A stretch of 64,000 nt of DNA from Panopea generosa (taxonomy: Eukaryota > Mollusca > Bivalvia > Adapedonta > Hiatellidae): the NCBI GenBank assembly GCA_029582155.1, contig CM055896.1, positions 5,189,598 to 5,253,597 of the forward strand, read 5' to 3'. Positions 11,470 to 23,961 of this stretch are shown here, piece by piece. The translations under genes and the position numbers were made by a program. Position 1 is the stretch's first letter, and every line of letters begins with the position of its first letter. The notes under the pieces were generated by a model, which saw nothing but the letters and a program-made list of their open reading frames with translations, searched no databases and was not told where the DNA came from.

Positions 11470-14400
11470 TCCAACACTGATGTGCATACTCCAACACGGA
11501 TGTGCTTACTCAAACAATGATGTGTATAATCCAAAATTGGTGTGTGTACTCAAGCATTGATGTGTGTACTCTAACATTGGTGTGTGTACTCAAGCATTGA
11601 TGTGTGTACTCTAACATTGGTGTGTGTACTCAAGCATTGATGTGTGTACTCTAACATTGGTGTGTGTCCTCAGACATTAATGTGCGTACTCAAACATTGA
11701 TGTGCTTACTCAAACATTGGAGTGTGTACTTACTCCAACACTGATGTGCATACTCCAACACGGATGTGCTTACTCAAACATTGATGTGTATACCCCAAAA
11801 TTGGTGTGTGTACTCAAGCATTGATGTGTGTACTCTAACATTGGTGTGTGTCCTCAGGCATTGATGTGTGTACTCAAACATTGATGTACTTACTCCAACA
11901 CTGATGTGCTTTCTCCAACACGGATATGCTTACTCAAACATTGATGTTTGTACTCCAACATCGATGTGTTTACTCCAACACTGATGTGCTTACTCAAACA
12001 TTGATGTGTATACTCAAAAATTGGTGTGTGTCCTCAAGCATTGATGTGTGTACTCAAACATTGATGTGTATACTCCAACATTGAGGTGCTTATTCAAACA
12101 TTGATGTGTATACTCCAACATTGATGAGTATACTCCAACATTGATGAGTATACTCCAACATTGATATGTATTTTCCAACATTGATGTGTCTACTCCAACA
12201 TGGATGAGTATACTCCAACATTGATGTGTATACTCCAACATTGATGTGAATACTCCAACATTGATGAGTATACTCCAACATTGATGTGTATTCTCCAACA
12301 TTGATGTTTGTACTCCAACATGGGTGTGTATTCTCCAACATTGATGTGTGTAATAAAACATTGATGTTTGTACTCCAACATGGGTGTGTGTACTCAAGCA
12401 TTGATGTGTGTACTCCAACATTGATGTGTGTACTCCAACATTGATGTGTATTCTCCAACATTGATGTGTGTACTAAAGCATTGATGTGTATTCTCCAACA
12501 TGGATGTGTGTACTCAAGTATTGATGTGTGTACTCCAACATTAATGTGCTTACTCAAACATTGATGTGTGTAATAAAACATTGATGTTTGTACTCCAACA
12601 TTGGTGTATGTACTCCAACATTGATGTGTGTACTCCAACATTGATGTGTGTACTCCAACATTAATGTGCGTACTCAAAACATTAGTGTGTGTACTGAAAC
12701 ATTGATGAGCGTACTCATACATTGATGTGTGTACTCACACATTGATGTAGATACTCAAACATTGTTGTGCCTATTCACACATTGATGTATTGATGTGCTT
12801 ACTCAAACATTGGAATATGTTATAAAACATTGATGTTTGTAATCCAACATTGTTGTGTATACTCAATCATTGACGTGCGTACTCGAACATTGATATGCAT
12901 ACTCAAACATTGATGTGCATACTCCAACATTGGTGTGTGTACTCAAACCTTTATGTATGTACTACAACAGTGGTCTGGTACTCAAACATTGATGTGCATA
13001 CTCCAACATTGATGTGCGTAATCAAACACTGCTGTGCGTACTCAAACATTGGTGTATGTACTCAAACATTGGTGTGTATACTCCAACATTGATGTGCGTA
13101 CTCAGATATTGATGTGTGTACTCAAACATTGATGAGAGTACTCATACATTGATGTGTATACTCACACATTAATGTGAATACTCAAACATTGTTGTGCGTA
13201 TTCACACAATGATGTGTATACTCACACATTGATGTGTGTTTTCAAACGTTGGTATGCACACTCCAACATTGATGTGTATACTCAATCATTGGTGTGTGTA
13301 CTCAAACATTGATTTGTATACTCAAGTATTGATGCACGTACTCAAACATTGGTGTGCGTACTCAAAAATTGATGTCATACTCAAACATTGGTGTGTTTAC
13401 TCTTACATTGGTGTGTATACTCCAACATTGATGTGCATACTCACACATTGATGTACGTACGTACTCAAACATTGATATGTGTACTCAAACAGTGGTATAT
13501 GTACTTAAACATTGATATGTGTACTCAAACATTGATTTGCGTTCGTAAACATTAATATACGTGCTGAAAAATTGATATGTATACTCCAAAATTGGTGTGT
13601 GTACTCAAGCATTGACGTGTGTACTCTGACATTGGTGTGTGTCCTCAAGCATTGATGTGTGTACTCAAACATGGATGTGCTTTCTCCAACATTGAGGTGC
13701 TTACTCAAACATTGATGTGTATACTCCAACATTGATGAGTATACTCCAACATTGATGAGTATACTCCAACATTGATGAGTATACTCCAACATTGATGTGC
13801 TTACTCAAACATTGATGTGTATACTCCAAAATTGATGAGTATACTCCAACATTGATGTGTATACTCCAACATTGATGAGTATACTCCAACATTGATGTGT
13901 ATACTCCAACATTGATGTGTATACTCCAACATTGATGTGTATACTCCAACATTGATGTGTATACTCCAACATTGATGTGTATTCTCCAACATTGATGTGT
14001 GTTATAAAACATTGATGTTTGTACTCCAACATGGGTGTGTGTACTCAAGCATTGATGTGTGTACTCCAATATTGCTGTGTGTACTCAAGAATTGATGTGT
14101 ATACTCAAACATTAATGTGCTTACTCAAACATTGATGTGTGTAATAAAACATTGATGTTTGTACTCCAACATGGGTGTGTGTACTAAAGCATTGATGTGT
14201 GTACTCTAATATTTTTGTGTGTACTCAAGCATTGATGTGTATACTCCAACATTAATGTGCTTACTCAAACATTGATGTGTGTAATAAAACATTGAAGTTT
14301 GTACTCCAACATTGGTGTATGTACTCCAACATTGATGTGTGTATTCCAACATTGATGTGTATACTTCCAACATTAATGTGCTTACTCAAACATTGATGTG

Positions 14401-15912
14401 TGTAATAAAACATTGATGTTTGTACTCCAACATTGGTGTATGTACTCCAACATTGATGTGTGTACTCCAACATTAATGTGCTTACTCAAACATTAGTGTG
14501 TGTAACTGAAACATTGATGAGCGTAATCAAACATTGATGTGTGTACTCACACATTGATGTAGATACTCAAACAATGTTGTGCGTATTCACACATTGATGT
14601 GCTTACTCAAACATTGGAATGTGTTATAAAACATTGATGTTTGTACTCCAAGATTGTTGTGTATACTCAACCATTGACGTGCGTACTCAAACATTAGATA
14701 TGCATACTCAAACATTGATGTGCATACTCCAACATTGGTGTGTGTACTCAAACATTAATGTATGTACTACAACAATGGTGTGTGTACTCAAACATTGATG
14801 TGCATACTCCCACATTGATGTGCGTACTCAAACATTGGTGTGCGTACTCAAACATTGGTGTATGTACTCAAACATTGGTGTGTGTACTCCAACATTGATG
14901 TGTGTACTCCAACATTGATGTGTGTACTCCAACATTAATGTGCTTACTCAAACATTGATGTGTGTAATAAAACATTGATGTTTGTACACCAACATTGGTG
15001 TATGTACTCCAACATTGGTGTCAGTACTCCAACATAACATTGATGTGTGTACGCAAACATTAATGTGCGTACTCAAACATTAGTGTGTGTACTGAAACAT
15101 TGATGAGCGTAATCAGACATTGATGTGTGTACTCACACATTGATGTAGATACTCAAACAATGTTGTGCGTAATTCACACATTGATATGCTTACTCAAACA
15201 TTGGAATGTGTTATAAAACATTGATGTTTGTACTCCAACATTGTTGTGTATACTCAACCATTGCGTGCGTACTCAAACATTGATATGCATACTTAAACAT
15301 TGATGTGCATACTCCAACATTGGTGTGTGTACTCAAACATTAATGTATGTACTACAACAATGGTGTGTGTACTCAAACATTGATATGCATACTCCCACAT
15401 TGATATGCGTACTCAAACATTGGTTTGTGTACTCAAACATTGGTGTATGTACTCAAACATTGGTGTGTGTACTCCAACATTGGTGTGCGTACTCAGACAT
15501 TGATGTGTATACTCAAACATTGATGAGCGTACTCAGACATTGATGTGTGTATTACAACATTGATGTATGTATTAAAACATTGATGCACGTACTCAAACAT
15601 TGGTGTGTGTACTCAAACATTGATTTGTATACTCAAACATTGATGCGCGTACTCAAACATTGATGTGCATACTCAAACATTGGTGTGTTTACTCAAACAT
15701 TGGTGTGTATACTCCAACATTGATGTGCGTACTCACACATTGGTGTATGTACTCAAACATTGATATGTGTACTCAAACAGTGGTGTATGTACTTAAACAT
15801 TGATATTTGTACTCAAACATTGATTTGCGTTCGTAAACATTGATATACCTGCTGAAATATTGAAGTGTATACTCAAACATTGATGTCCGTACTCACACAT
15901 TGATGTGTGTTT
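11470..15912. repeat. Large 20-bp minisatellite (about 220 copies) with higher-order repeats
   Basis: The monomer is close to TACTCCAACATTGATGTGTG, repeated head to tail for 4.4 kb. Variants are GATGAGTAT, TGGTGTGTGT, AATGTGCTTAC and TAATAAAAC. Variant strings recur in the same order: the TGGAATGTGTTATAAAACA variant occurs at 12811, 14615 and 15202, and GTTCGTAAACATT occurs at 13541 and 15829. This shows block duplications of about 0.6 kb and 2.3 kb. Near 11540-11680 a 40-bp dimer alternates CAAGCATTGATG and CTAACATTGGTG. Open frames on both strands with a 20-residue period are artefacts. Confidence 0.95.
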
Positions 15913-15919
15913 TGGTTTT

Positions 15920-18900
15920 CTAAATGTTATAGTCCAGAGAAACTCAGGAGTTTTCATAATGTCCATTGACACTGTACCAGCTTGAAGACGTTATTAAAAC
16001 CAGAGAAATGACATAAAAGCATTGATTATGAATTGTGCCAACTAAATAATTGTGAGAGTATCCACGCATTGTTTATTCCTATAAAGGAAAGATTGACATC
16101 GAAATCAAGATTCACCCTAATATGTACAAACTGGGCATCGAATAAATCGAAAATCATCAAACGCTAGACGCATCGTAACTGTCATACAAGTATATTAACT
16201 ACGTAACGTTTCACCCAAAACACATTCAATACTATTAAACACCTTAAAAGAGACACAATTGTATTATTATACATTTTATTTTACCCACGTATATAGAAAG
16301 GCCAGTGAATACTTGTTACTTAATCATTAACACGATAAAACATACCGGAGATAGATATGCGTATATTAAGCCCAGAACAGTACAGACAGGCAAAGGCATG
16401 TTTCTTGTTATCTTTGTTATTTGATCCTCATTTTTTCTCAAGGGCGAAATCCATATTTCTATTTGAATAATTAAATGAGATATTAAGAGCTTTAGCTATT
16501 CAAATCTATGCTCATGAATTTTATCTGATTTGCAAGTAATTCCCCAGTAGAAATATTCAGAATAATGAATATCCATTAAGCATTTAGGGTCGATTTTTTA
16601 TTTATCGTTGAGCGTTCATAAGATACATACTTATATATGCAACGTTTAAAGTATGGGGTCCAAGTAGACTTCAATGCACTTAAATTATTATTTCGAAATT
16701 GTCACGTGATTAACAACTGACCAATCAGTGTGCTCGTATATCATTGCTATGAAACGGTCCCTAGATCGAGGCTGTTTGAATAAATCGTAAATCTCAGCAA
16801 GAATAGTTTTATCCAAACTTATGCCCGAAGATTAAAATGACCGTTCATGGGTATGCGTTCATGGGACGTGAAGGTTGAATGAATGAGTAACATTACGAAT
16901 ATACATATTAAGTTAAAGAATTTGTTGTATCGGTTGAACGTTCATAAGATATGACATTTTATGAGTCACGTCTAACAAATGTGCATCCTAAACATCTCAC
17001 TACACAGTTAAATTTTGTTGTTTTTTTTCTGTATAAAATTAGGTTACAATTTCCATGGTAAAGGAAGAATTCAACATAGAATTTTTTTAATGTACTTTTT
17101 TTCCATAGCAGGAATGTGTACTCACATAAAAATACACATTAACTGGTGGGTTGACCGACTTGCTTTTTAAAAGAGGATGCAGTGACGCCCTGAGAGTTTT
17201 TGTAAAACATGTCCTCAAATGCTCATAAATACATGCATATGTTGACATTCTATAAAAGTCACGTTTTAACACCAGTGATGTCTTATTGCAGTTTACGCTA
17301 CGTTATATCCAAAGCTAAGCATGGCCTTTTATGGTACATGAGCGAAACACAATTCTGTGTTAAGCGAGAGAAAGCGTTACAGCAAGTGTAAATGATTATA
17401 TAGTAAATCCATTTATATAGTTTAGGTTTTCATGCGCATGAAACATTTATTCAAATAAAATAGCCGTACATTTTATGTTTAACAACTTAACAACAATATC
17501 CTATTTTAGCCATGATTCATTCATTAAGTAACCTTTTACGATACAATTTATATAATACTGTGACAATCTCGATTGTCCTCCTTCAATAATATTTATAATT
17601 CAAATAACATTTTCACTAAAACACATATTACTATATTTTCGCATTGTTTAAGATTGTTAAATAACATTGTTTTTTTATTATATATTTTTACACAAACTAC
17701 GCATGTATACACAACTATATTTGTTTTTTGTACAAGCATTTCTATACCAACTGTAAAACGTATCGACCGACAATGTAAATAAATTGCCTTTTGTTACACG
17801 TTGTTTTTGTTTCTCCTCTTAAGGGAAACTATATAACGTTTATTTTTGATAGGTCTGTTGTCTAATCTGTGAACGTCGCGTCAATCATAAAAGCCGCTCC
17901 GACAGATGTGGCTGATCGATATGGTACACAACTCTAGTTCTCTGTAATTAGAAATAAATCCTTCATAACTTGAACACCAGCTAAAAATAAATGTATTGGC
18001 AAACAGTTTGATCAAATAAATGAGAGGAGAACAAATAAAGAAACGAATATGTCCATGGAAGAGACAAAATGAGACATCAGCAGAACAAAACACAAGAGCA
18101 ATACAATAACGCACAGAACAGCTGTTCAATTAAAAACATCCTAGATAATAATTGAAATAACAGACACCTAAAGCGTGTTAAGAAAGAGCTTTTAATTTTG
18201 AAAGATGACAATAATGGTTTTATCTAACATTATTATTGTAAAAAACTTTGTCCCAAACATACGGTCGCAGACATTGCCAAATCGTGTCTCAAGTTTGACC
18301 AAATCGGCACAAAACGTATGTTAAAACAGGAAAAGCCTAATTTAAGACTAAATCGAAAAAATTAGGTTATTAGAAAGATACAAAAAAATAACATGGCTAC
18401 ATGTAACAACAAAAACAACAAAAATACAAAACAAACAACCAACCATCAATTTATTATTTTTACTTAACCATTTTGATACATCAGATAAACAATAGTTTCA
18501 TGTATCAGATAAACTAAAGCTTCACAGAAGATCATACCCACTGTCATACAAATGGCGTTTTTTTACAAAATAAAATAATGAAAATGCTATGTCGACGTCT
18601 ATAATAACATCTGCAGTCTACTATCTTTCTGAAACCTGACCATCATTTACATGTATAATGTTACTAAACATGTTATTAAATCTACTAAAATGTGTTAATT
18701 TTTAATTTTTTAATGTGTTTCTTTGCTAAGGATATGCATAGCTTAACAATACTGCCTTTAAAAAAATAATAAACTGTTCCAAAACCGATGACGGTGGTAA
18801 AGGGCTTTACTGATTCATGACTAACATAGCTGCAGTTGTAAAGAATGTTTGATCGAAGATTTAACCTTATAAATGAATGTCTGTATTATATATGTCCAAC

Positions 18901-19138
18901 TCCATATGGCTGATACCTTGTAGCCAAGACATTTGTCTCAAGCTGACTGTTTAAAATTGTTGTTTAGACGTTTTGGAACCAGCTTCCCAAGCAGTCTGTG
19001 ACAGCACTATTATTAATTAAGTGATTTGACTGGTCCAAGGATTGTCACATTGCCTTACATGGAAGACTTCGACAGGGGTTTAAAATGAATGTCCGAGGAT
19101 TATTCATTGGATCAATATCAAATGAATTCATTATTAGT
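15920..19138. other. Non-coding stretch with one dispersed-repeat fragment
   Basis: No gene supported. Around 16,700-16,765 there is a fragment (GACCAATCAGTGTGCTC, then ATTGCTATGAAACGGTCC) related to the elements at 19,139-19,300 and 29,607-29,735. The rest shows no recognisable structure. Confidence 0.45.
16700..16765 (+). repeat. Fragment of a dispersed repeat
   Basis: Shares GACCAATCA.CGTGCTC and ATTGCTATG..ACGG.CC blocks, in the same order, with the copy at 29,607-29,735; the first block is also in the copy at 19,139-19,300. Three copies in one window indicate a multicopy element. The class is unknown. Confidence 0.6.
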
Positions 19139-19300
19139 ATATCCCAGAACCTGATACCTGACTCAGATCTTTCAACCCTCAATAAAAAAGCGGGGAATTC
19201 TCTGTCCCACAATTCATAGAAATTGTACGCTTACTTAACTGTGACATCATTCAAACTTTCCCTAAAGCAAATGACCAATCAACGTGCTCAAATGTGGTTT
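19139..19300 (+). repeat. Dispersed repeat copy upstream of the ETX/MTX2-like gene
   Basis: Begins TAGTATATCCCAGAACCTGA and later contains CTGTGACATCATTCAAACTT and CAATCAACGTGCTCAAAT. The same blocks in the same order occur at 29,607-29,735. Its first 25 bases are the reverse complement of the monomer of the tandem array at 21.6 kb. Confidence 0.6.
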
Positions 19301-19640
19301 TCCCAAAATTGCTTTTTAACGGACTCATTCGGGAGAGCTGTGTTCGTTCTACAGACTAGGATCAATATCAAATAAATGTATTTATTAATTACATAGTTTA
19401 TTAACAACCGAAATAATTCTGTTTCAAATCGATCCTGTTTGTCCGTAGTGGATCTGTTCGGTACAAATTGGCTCGATTCGCGTCATGTGACATGAGAATG
19501 TAACTCAATGACAAGGCTAATAAAAAAAACATATTATTTATATACCTACAAACTTTTGGTTTTGTGGTATTTAAAGAATACAATGTCCAGAACATAGTCA
19601 TAGTAACAGATTTAAGTTAATCGTTTTACTTTATGTTTTG

Positions 19641-19653
19641 ATTTGATTTTCAG
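19641..19653 (+). other. Likely 3' splice site of a 5' UTR intron
   Basis: T-rich tract ending in TTTTCAG immediately before the short leader AGAACAACAGACAAA and the ATG at 19669. It fits an exon that begins at 19654. No upstream exon was identified. Confidence 0.55.
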
Positions 19654-19668
19654 AGAACAACAGACAAA

Positions 19669-20571
19669 ATGGCAGACAATGAAAGAGTATATGAAGTAAA
19701 CCTAGAGGAACTCGTTGAGAAGTACGTCTGGAAACGTTTCAAGGAAGACAAAGGGTTAGGAGGCATTTTCTACAGACGGAGTAAATACTACATGGATATA
19801 AGATGGGGATACGTAGATTTCAAACACAAAACAACGACGGTTGAGCGCCCAAAGAACCCTGAGACAAAAAAAGATAATGTTGAATTATATTCCACTGAAT
19901 ATGAAAACGAAACCGCAACAGAGCAACAGTATACATTCAGTTCAAGCCGACAAACAACTGCAACAACAAAAATCGAGTTACAAGAAAACTACACCATTGG
20001 TGCTGAAACGAACCTGGAAGTCGATCTGGGCGGTGTGGTTAAATTTGGTGGTGGAATTAACGGATCTTTATCTGTGACAGAGACAAAAGGACAGGAATAT
20101 TCAAAGACACTTGTATGGAATATAGACACTGAAGTTAAAGTTCCTGCACGTAACAAAGCCAAGGCGTCGTTATATGTTTTTGAGCAACCATCTGTCTCTG
20201 ATTTTACAGTTGAAACAAAAGTGACCCTTCCGTCAGGGAAACTTCCTGTTTCGATTCGAAGAATTCAAGACGACAAGATCATGCAAACGTATTGGATAAC
20301 AAACTTATCAGCTATATTCGACAATGATTATCTCGAAAAGAGCAGTGTTAAAATTGAGGAAGTGGAAAAAACAATCACGAAAGCAAATGGGCGAGAAAAA
20401 AAGATTATAGATACAGTGGTTGTTTTGACAACGCACGGTGTGTGTAGAAACCTATCTTGGAAAAATCAACATGTAAAGGTGCAGTGCGAAAAAATTGATG
20501 GGGCAACTGGGGATAAAGATGACGAAAAAGCTAAGTCTGTGATGGATGGGGCAGATGGGGGTGACGTGTAG
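19669..20571 (+). CDS. Aerolysin/ETX-MTX2-like beta-pore-forming family protein
   Basis: 300 aa, single coding exon. A polypyrimidine/AG acceptor (TTTGATTTTCAG, AG at 19652-19653) lies 15 bases before the ATG, so the 5' UTR probably has an intron. The first exon was not found. Residues about 75-135 are Ser/Thr-rich with the alternating pattern of an amphipathic insertion hairpin (QQYTFSSSRQTTATT), followed by a Gly-rich FGGGINGSLSVTET segment. A strand region then follows with VWNIDTEVKVPARNKAKA and a FTVETKVTLPSG stretch. This order is typical of the ETX/MTX2 branch of the aerolysin superfamily. In this superfamily such proteins oligomerise and insert a beta barrel in membranes. There is no signal peptide (MADNERV start), so a cytosolic or non-classically released protein is likely. 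The C-terminus is Asp/Gly/Lys-rich. The role, whether defence or endogenous membrane biology, is inference. The reading frame is intact. Function unproven. Confidence 0.75.
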   Translation: MADNERVYEVNLEELVEKYVWKRFKEDKGLGGIFYRRSKYYMDIRWGYVDFKHKTTTVERPKNPETKKDNVELYSTEYENETATEQQYTFSSSRQTTATTKIELQENYTIGAETNLEVDLGGVVKFGGGINGSLSVTETKGQEYSKTLVWNIDTEVKVPARNKAKASLYVFEQPSVSDFTVETKVTLPSGKLPVSIRRIQDDKIMQTYWITNLSAIFDNDYLEKSSVKIEEVEKTITKANGREKKIIDTVVVLTTHGVCRNLSWKNQHVKVQCEKIDGATGDKDDEKAKSVMDGADGGDV

Positions 20572-20577
20572 ATCAAG

Positions 20578-21600
20578 CTGAAACATGTAGCAACTATGAA
20601 GACCTAACGCTTAAGCAAATCGTGATAGATATTTTATATCTAAACGGTGTTTGTACATATTAACTGCTAATTCATTTCTAAGTGTTGTGTATTTCACTTG
20701 AACAATATATTTAAAAATAATTGACATAATTTATAATAATTGATGCCAAGTTTGAAAGGAAAACACTCACACACACATAAAAGCTGATATTGAGTATAGA
20801 CATGTGATAGATGCTTTGGTATTTGTGTTTGCTGTTGGACGTCAGTATTGTTTCAAAGATAGTGTATATCCTGAGAGAAATGTCTTCCATATTTTTCAAT
20901 AGCCGTAACATTCTTATATATTTATTAACCTACATATTTGTTATTCGAAGTAAGCAATGTTTAACGCATCATTTTTGTCCATTTTAGTTTAATATAATAT
21001 AACACGTATATGGACAAGATCTATTCGAAGCATTGATTTTTTCGAGATTAGATTGCATACTTTATATACTCAATAAAAAGCTAAGGACCATTTAATTAAT
21101 TTTTTCCGTAGGCCATGCTTTAATAAATGTACAAAGTAAATTTGCATTTGCTTTTTTCCGAATTTACATTTTCCCCCAAAGTTTGCTATATCTCAAAATT
21201 ATTGGGATTGTCATTAAATTTCATACAGTACTCAGATTTTTTGGCTGCTTTTCAAAACAATTTGATAGAACTTTGTGAAGAGTAAGAGTCGTGATAATTA
21301 TGTTCTCCAAATGTAACCAGTCGATGATGTCAGATGATTACATGCCTAAGTTTATTACTAGATTAAGTATATACATATAATCTCTGCGATAAAATTACAT
21401 ATTATGTTTTTTTATTGTTTATAAATAAAGTGCATATATGAATGTGATATCTTCTTTGAATACCCTATGCTTATAATTAAAACAAATACAAACTGCTTCA
21501 GAAAAATTAATTTCCAGTTCTATCATAAATAAACAAAACACTAGTCTGTAGTACCTACCCAGCTCTCCCGATTTGGATCCGTTAAATAGCATTGGGTTAA
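20578..21600. other. 3' flank of the ETX/MTX2-like gene
   Basis: AT-rich, presumably 3' UTR then intergenic sequence. No other feature seen. Confidence 0.4.
21072..21077 (+). terminator. Candidate polyadenylation signal
   Basis: AATAAA about 500 bases after the stop codon of the ETX/MTX2-like gene. A second AATAAA lies at 21122-21127. Either could end the transcript; the choice is not determined by the sequence. Confidence 0.4.
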
Positions 21601-21607
21601 TATACTT

Positions 21608-22036
21608 GATTTGGGAGATATCAGGTTCTGGGAAATATCAGGTTCTGGTATATACCGGGAGATATCAGGTTCTGGGAGATATCAGGTTCTGGTATATACC
21701 GGGAGATATCAGGCTCTGGGAGATATCAGGTTCTGGGAAATATCAGGTTCTGGTATATACCGGGAGATATCAGGTTCTGGGAGATATCATGTTCTGGTAT
21801 ATACCGGGAGATATCAGGTTCTGGGAGATATCAGGTTCTGGTATATAACGGAATATATCAGGTTCTGGGAGATATCAGGTTCTTGGAAATATCAGGTTCT
21901 GGTATATACCGAGAGATATCAGGTTCTTGGAGATATCAGGTTCTGGTATATACCGGGAGATGTCAGGTTCTGGGAGATATCAGGTTCTGGTATATACCGG
22001 GATATATCAGGTTCTGGGAGATATCAGGTTCTGGGA
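21608..22036. repeat. Minisatellite of 17- and 27-bp subunits (about 44-bp unit)
   Basis: Alternating subunits: GATATCAGGTTCTGGGA, and a longer form that inserts TATATACCGG after GATATCAGGTTCTGG. GATATC palindromes recur every subunit. The last unit runs into GGTTCTGGGATAGTCTA, which resembles the reverse complement of the start of the dispersed element at 19,139. Plus-strand frames of 91 and 142 aa are artefacts. Confidence 0.9.
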
Positions 22037-22312
22037 TAGTCTAAGAAGAACATAAATAACATATCAGCTATCATTATTTCTCATTTCTGTTATAAAGGTA
22101 GATAATTATTGGTATGGAAATAAAACATGCATTCGTTAGTTATCTCCCTTCTATTATAGTATATATCTTCAATTTAAAGAAAGTCTCAATGCAACAAGTG
22201 GGATAGTGTTTTACAGTATCATAAATATCACTTCTCAACCTGATTTTTTTTATAAAAGTGATTAAAGATGTGAACAGAAATGAACCATTAAATCGTTCCT
22301 TTTATCCTTAAG

Positions 22313-22425
22313 TTTATTCAATATTATTCATATTGAAAAGAACAGCTAACTTTATTCACTATTATTCATATTAAAAGAACAGCTAACTTTATTCAATATT
22401 ATTCATATTGAAAAGAACAGCTAAC
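22313..22425. repeat. Three tandem copies of a 38-bp unit
   Basis: Each copy starts TTTATTCAATATTATTCATA and ends AAAAGAACAGCTAAC. The middle copy has one substitution and lacks one base. Confidence 0.9.
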
Positions 22426-22429
22426 TTCA

Positions 22430-23960
22430 TATTATATTTTCGTATTTCCAGCTTATTTTCGTCAATATATTTAATAGCATTACTAAAAATGAAGTTTATG
22501 TTTTATACAAATATCGATTAAATCACAAATTTGAGAAAACATTAAAAATAAAAACAAAATATATCAATAAGCACGACTGACCTTTTATGGAAAACAATTG
22601 GCTTACCTTAAACAGTAATGACGTTGTGTGCAGATTTGGGCAAGCTGAAGTTTTTTTCTCGTTACAACATTATAAACATGTACAAAGATAGTACAATGGA
22701 TAATAATTAAGTAAAAATACATTGCTTTTGCTTTTATTAGAACCCGCAGCATAATGAAATTAACAGCTCCTAAACACTAAAACAGAAGAATATATTCGTC
22801 ATATACAAATAAGGATGAGATATATAAAGGAAGCTGTCTAAGCAATTGCTGTAGATATGCAAACGAATATTTTTACAGGAAATTAGAAAAAAACTTCGAC
22901 ACGTTTTGAGCGACGTTTACAAAATGAAAACCCCGAGGACAGAAAGAGAGGTGAGGAATGAGATCAAGTATGAACGATCGATTAGCAATGTTTGAAAACA
23001 AAAAAATATAAAAAAACATAAATTTGATCAGTATGTTATGATCTGCTTCTCTGAGGATATTTGTTCAAACTGCATATTTATAATGAAAATGACTATAGGC
23101 GTCAATACAGTTCTCGTTCTCGTTGATCGATATTTGGTACGGTACCGACTTCGCATATGTATGTCTGTCCGTCCGTTTGAATTGCCAAATGATTGCTATA
23201 TGTTAAAAAGGTTATGTATGCAATAATTTTCACTTATTTTGAAACAATTGAAGTTATACAACAAACAACGTCGTCCTATAACAGGTCTGAAGTATGTTCG
23301 TCTGTTGCATGCAAACACACCAGCCCACAAAGCCCGTTGTAGCAAAATGACAAAGAGCCAAAAACTCACTAAGGAAGAATATGACTACTACGCAAAATAA
23401 AATTTACAAATTTACAATTTTATTTTCACACAAATAAAATTATTAATACACAATAATACAATATAATTATACAAATCAACACTATTTACTAAACTTAAAA
23501 ACAAATACCAGTCTTATAATGTTCTTAGATGTAATCGTGTTAACACTGTTCACTTTAATAAACTTCTGTCTTATAGATGTCGCGATACAAACTGCTACTT
23601 ACTAATATATCACTGATGTCGCAATGCAAACTGCTATTTACAATTATATATATATATACCACTGATGTCGCGATGCAACTTTCTCTACACCGTTAATAAA
23701 TTATTTGAAAGGTTTTATATTTATTAAAACACTACGACCGCGTCCGGATGCGTAGATATATCTCAAATCGTCCCTTCCGGCGACGGATGTATTCACAGGG
23801 TTTAAAATCACATATCTTTAAAATGTGTTATCCCTCTCTGTTTGGCGAATTGTTTAACAAACCTGCACTACTTTATCGATATACACCTAAACAATGTACA
23901 CACGTTGTTATTAGCTGACACTGATATTCATTCCACGTAAACAAACTTATTTTGTTACAC
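22430..23960. other. Non-coding stretch
   Basis: AT-rich. Near 23,575-23,690 a GATGTCGCGATGCAA.CT.CT motif recurs three times at about 55-60-bp spacing, forming a weak, degenerate tandem repeat. No gene seen. Confidence 0.4.
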
Positions 23961-23961
23961 C

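Noticed and set aside
12014..14473. Long minus-strand frames rich in LEYTHQCWS-type repeats
   Set aside because: They are translations of the 20-bp minisatellite in several overlapping frames; no start context, no non-repeat domain, and the frames are broken wherever a monomer has an indel.
21573..22039. Frames of 91 and 142 aa over the 21.6-kb array
   Set aside because: Products of the GATATCAGGTTCTGG repeat, with no unique protein sequence.
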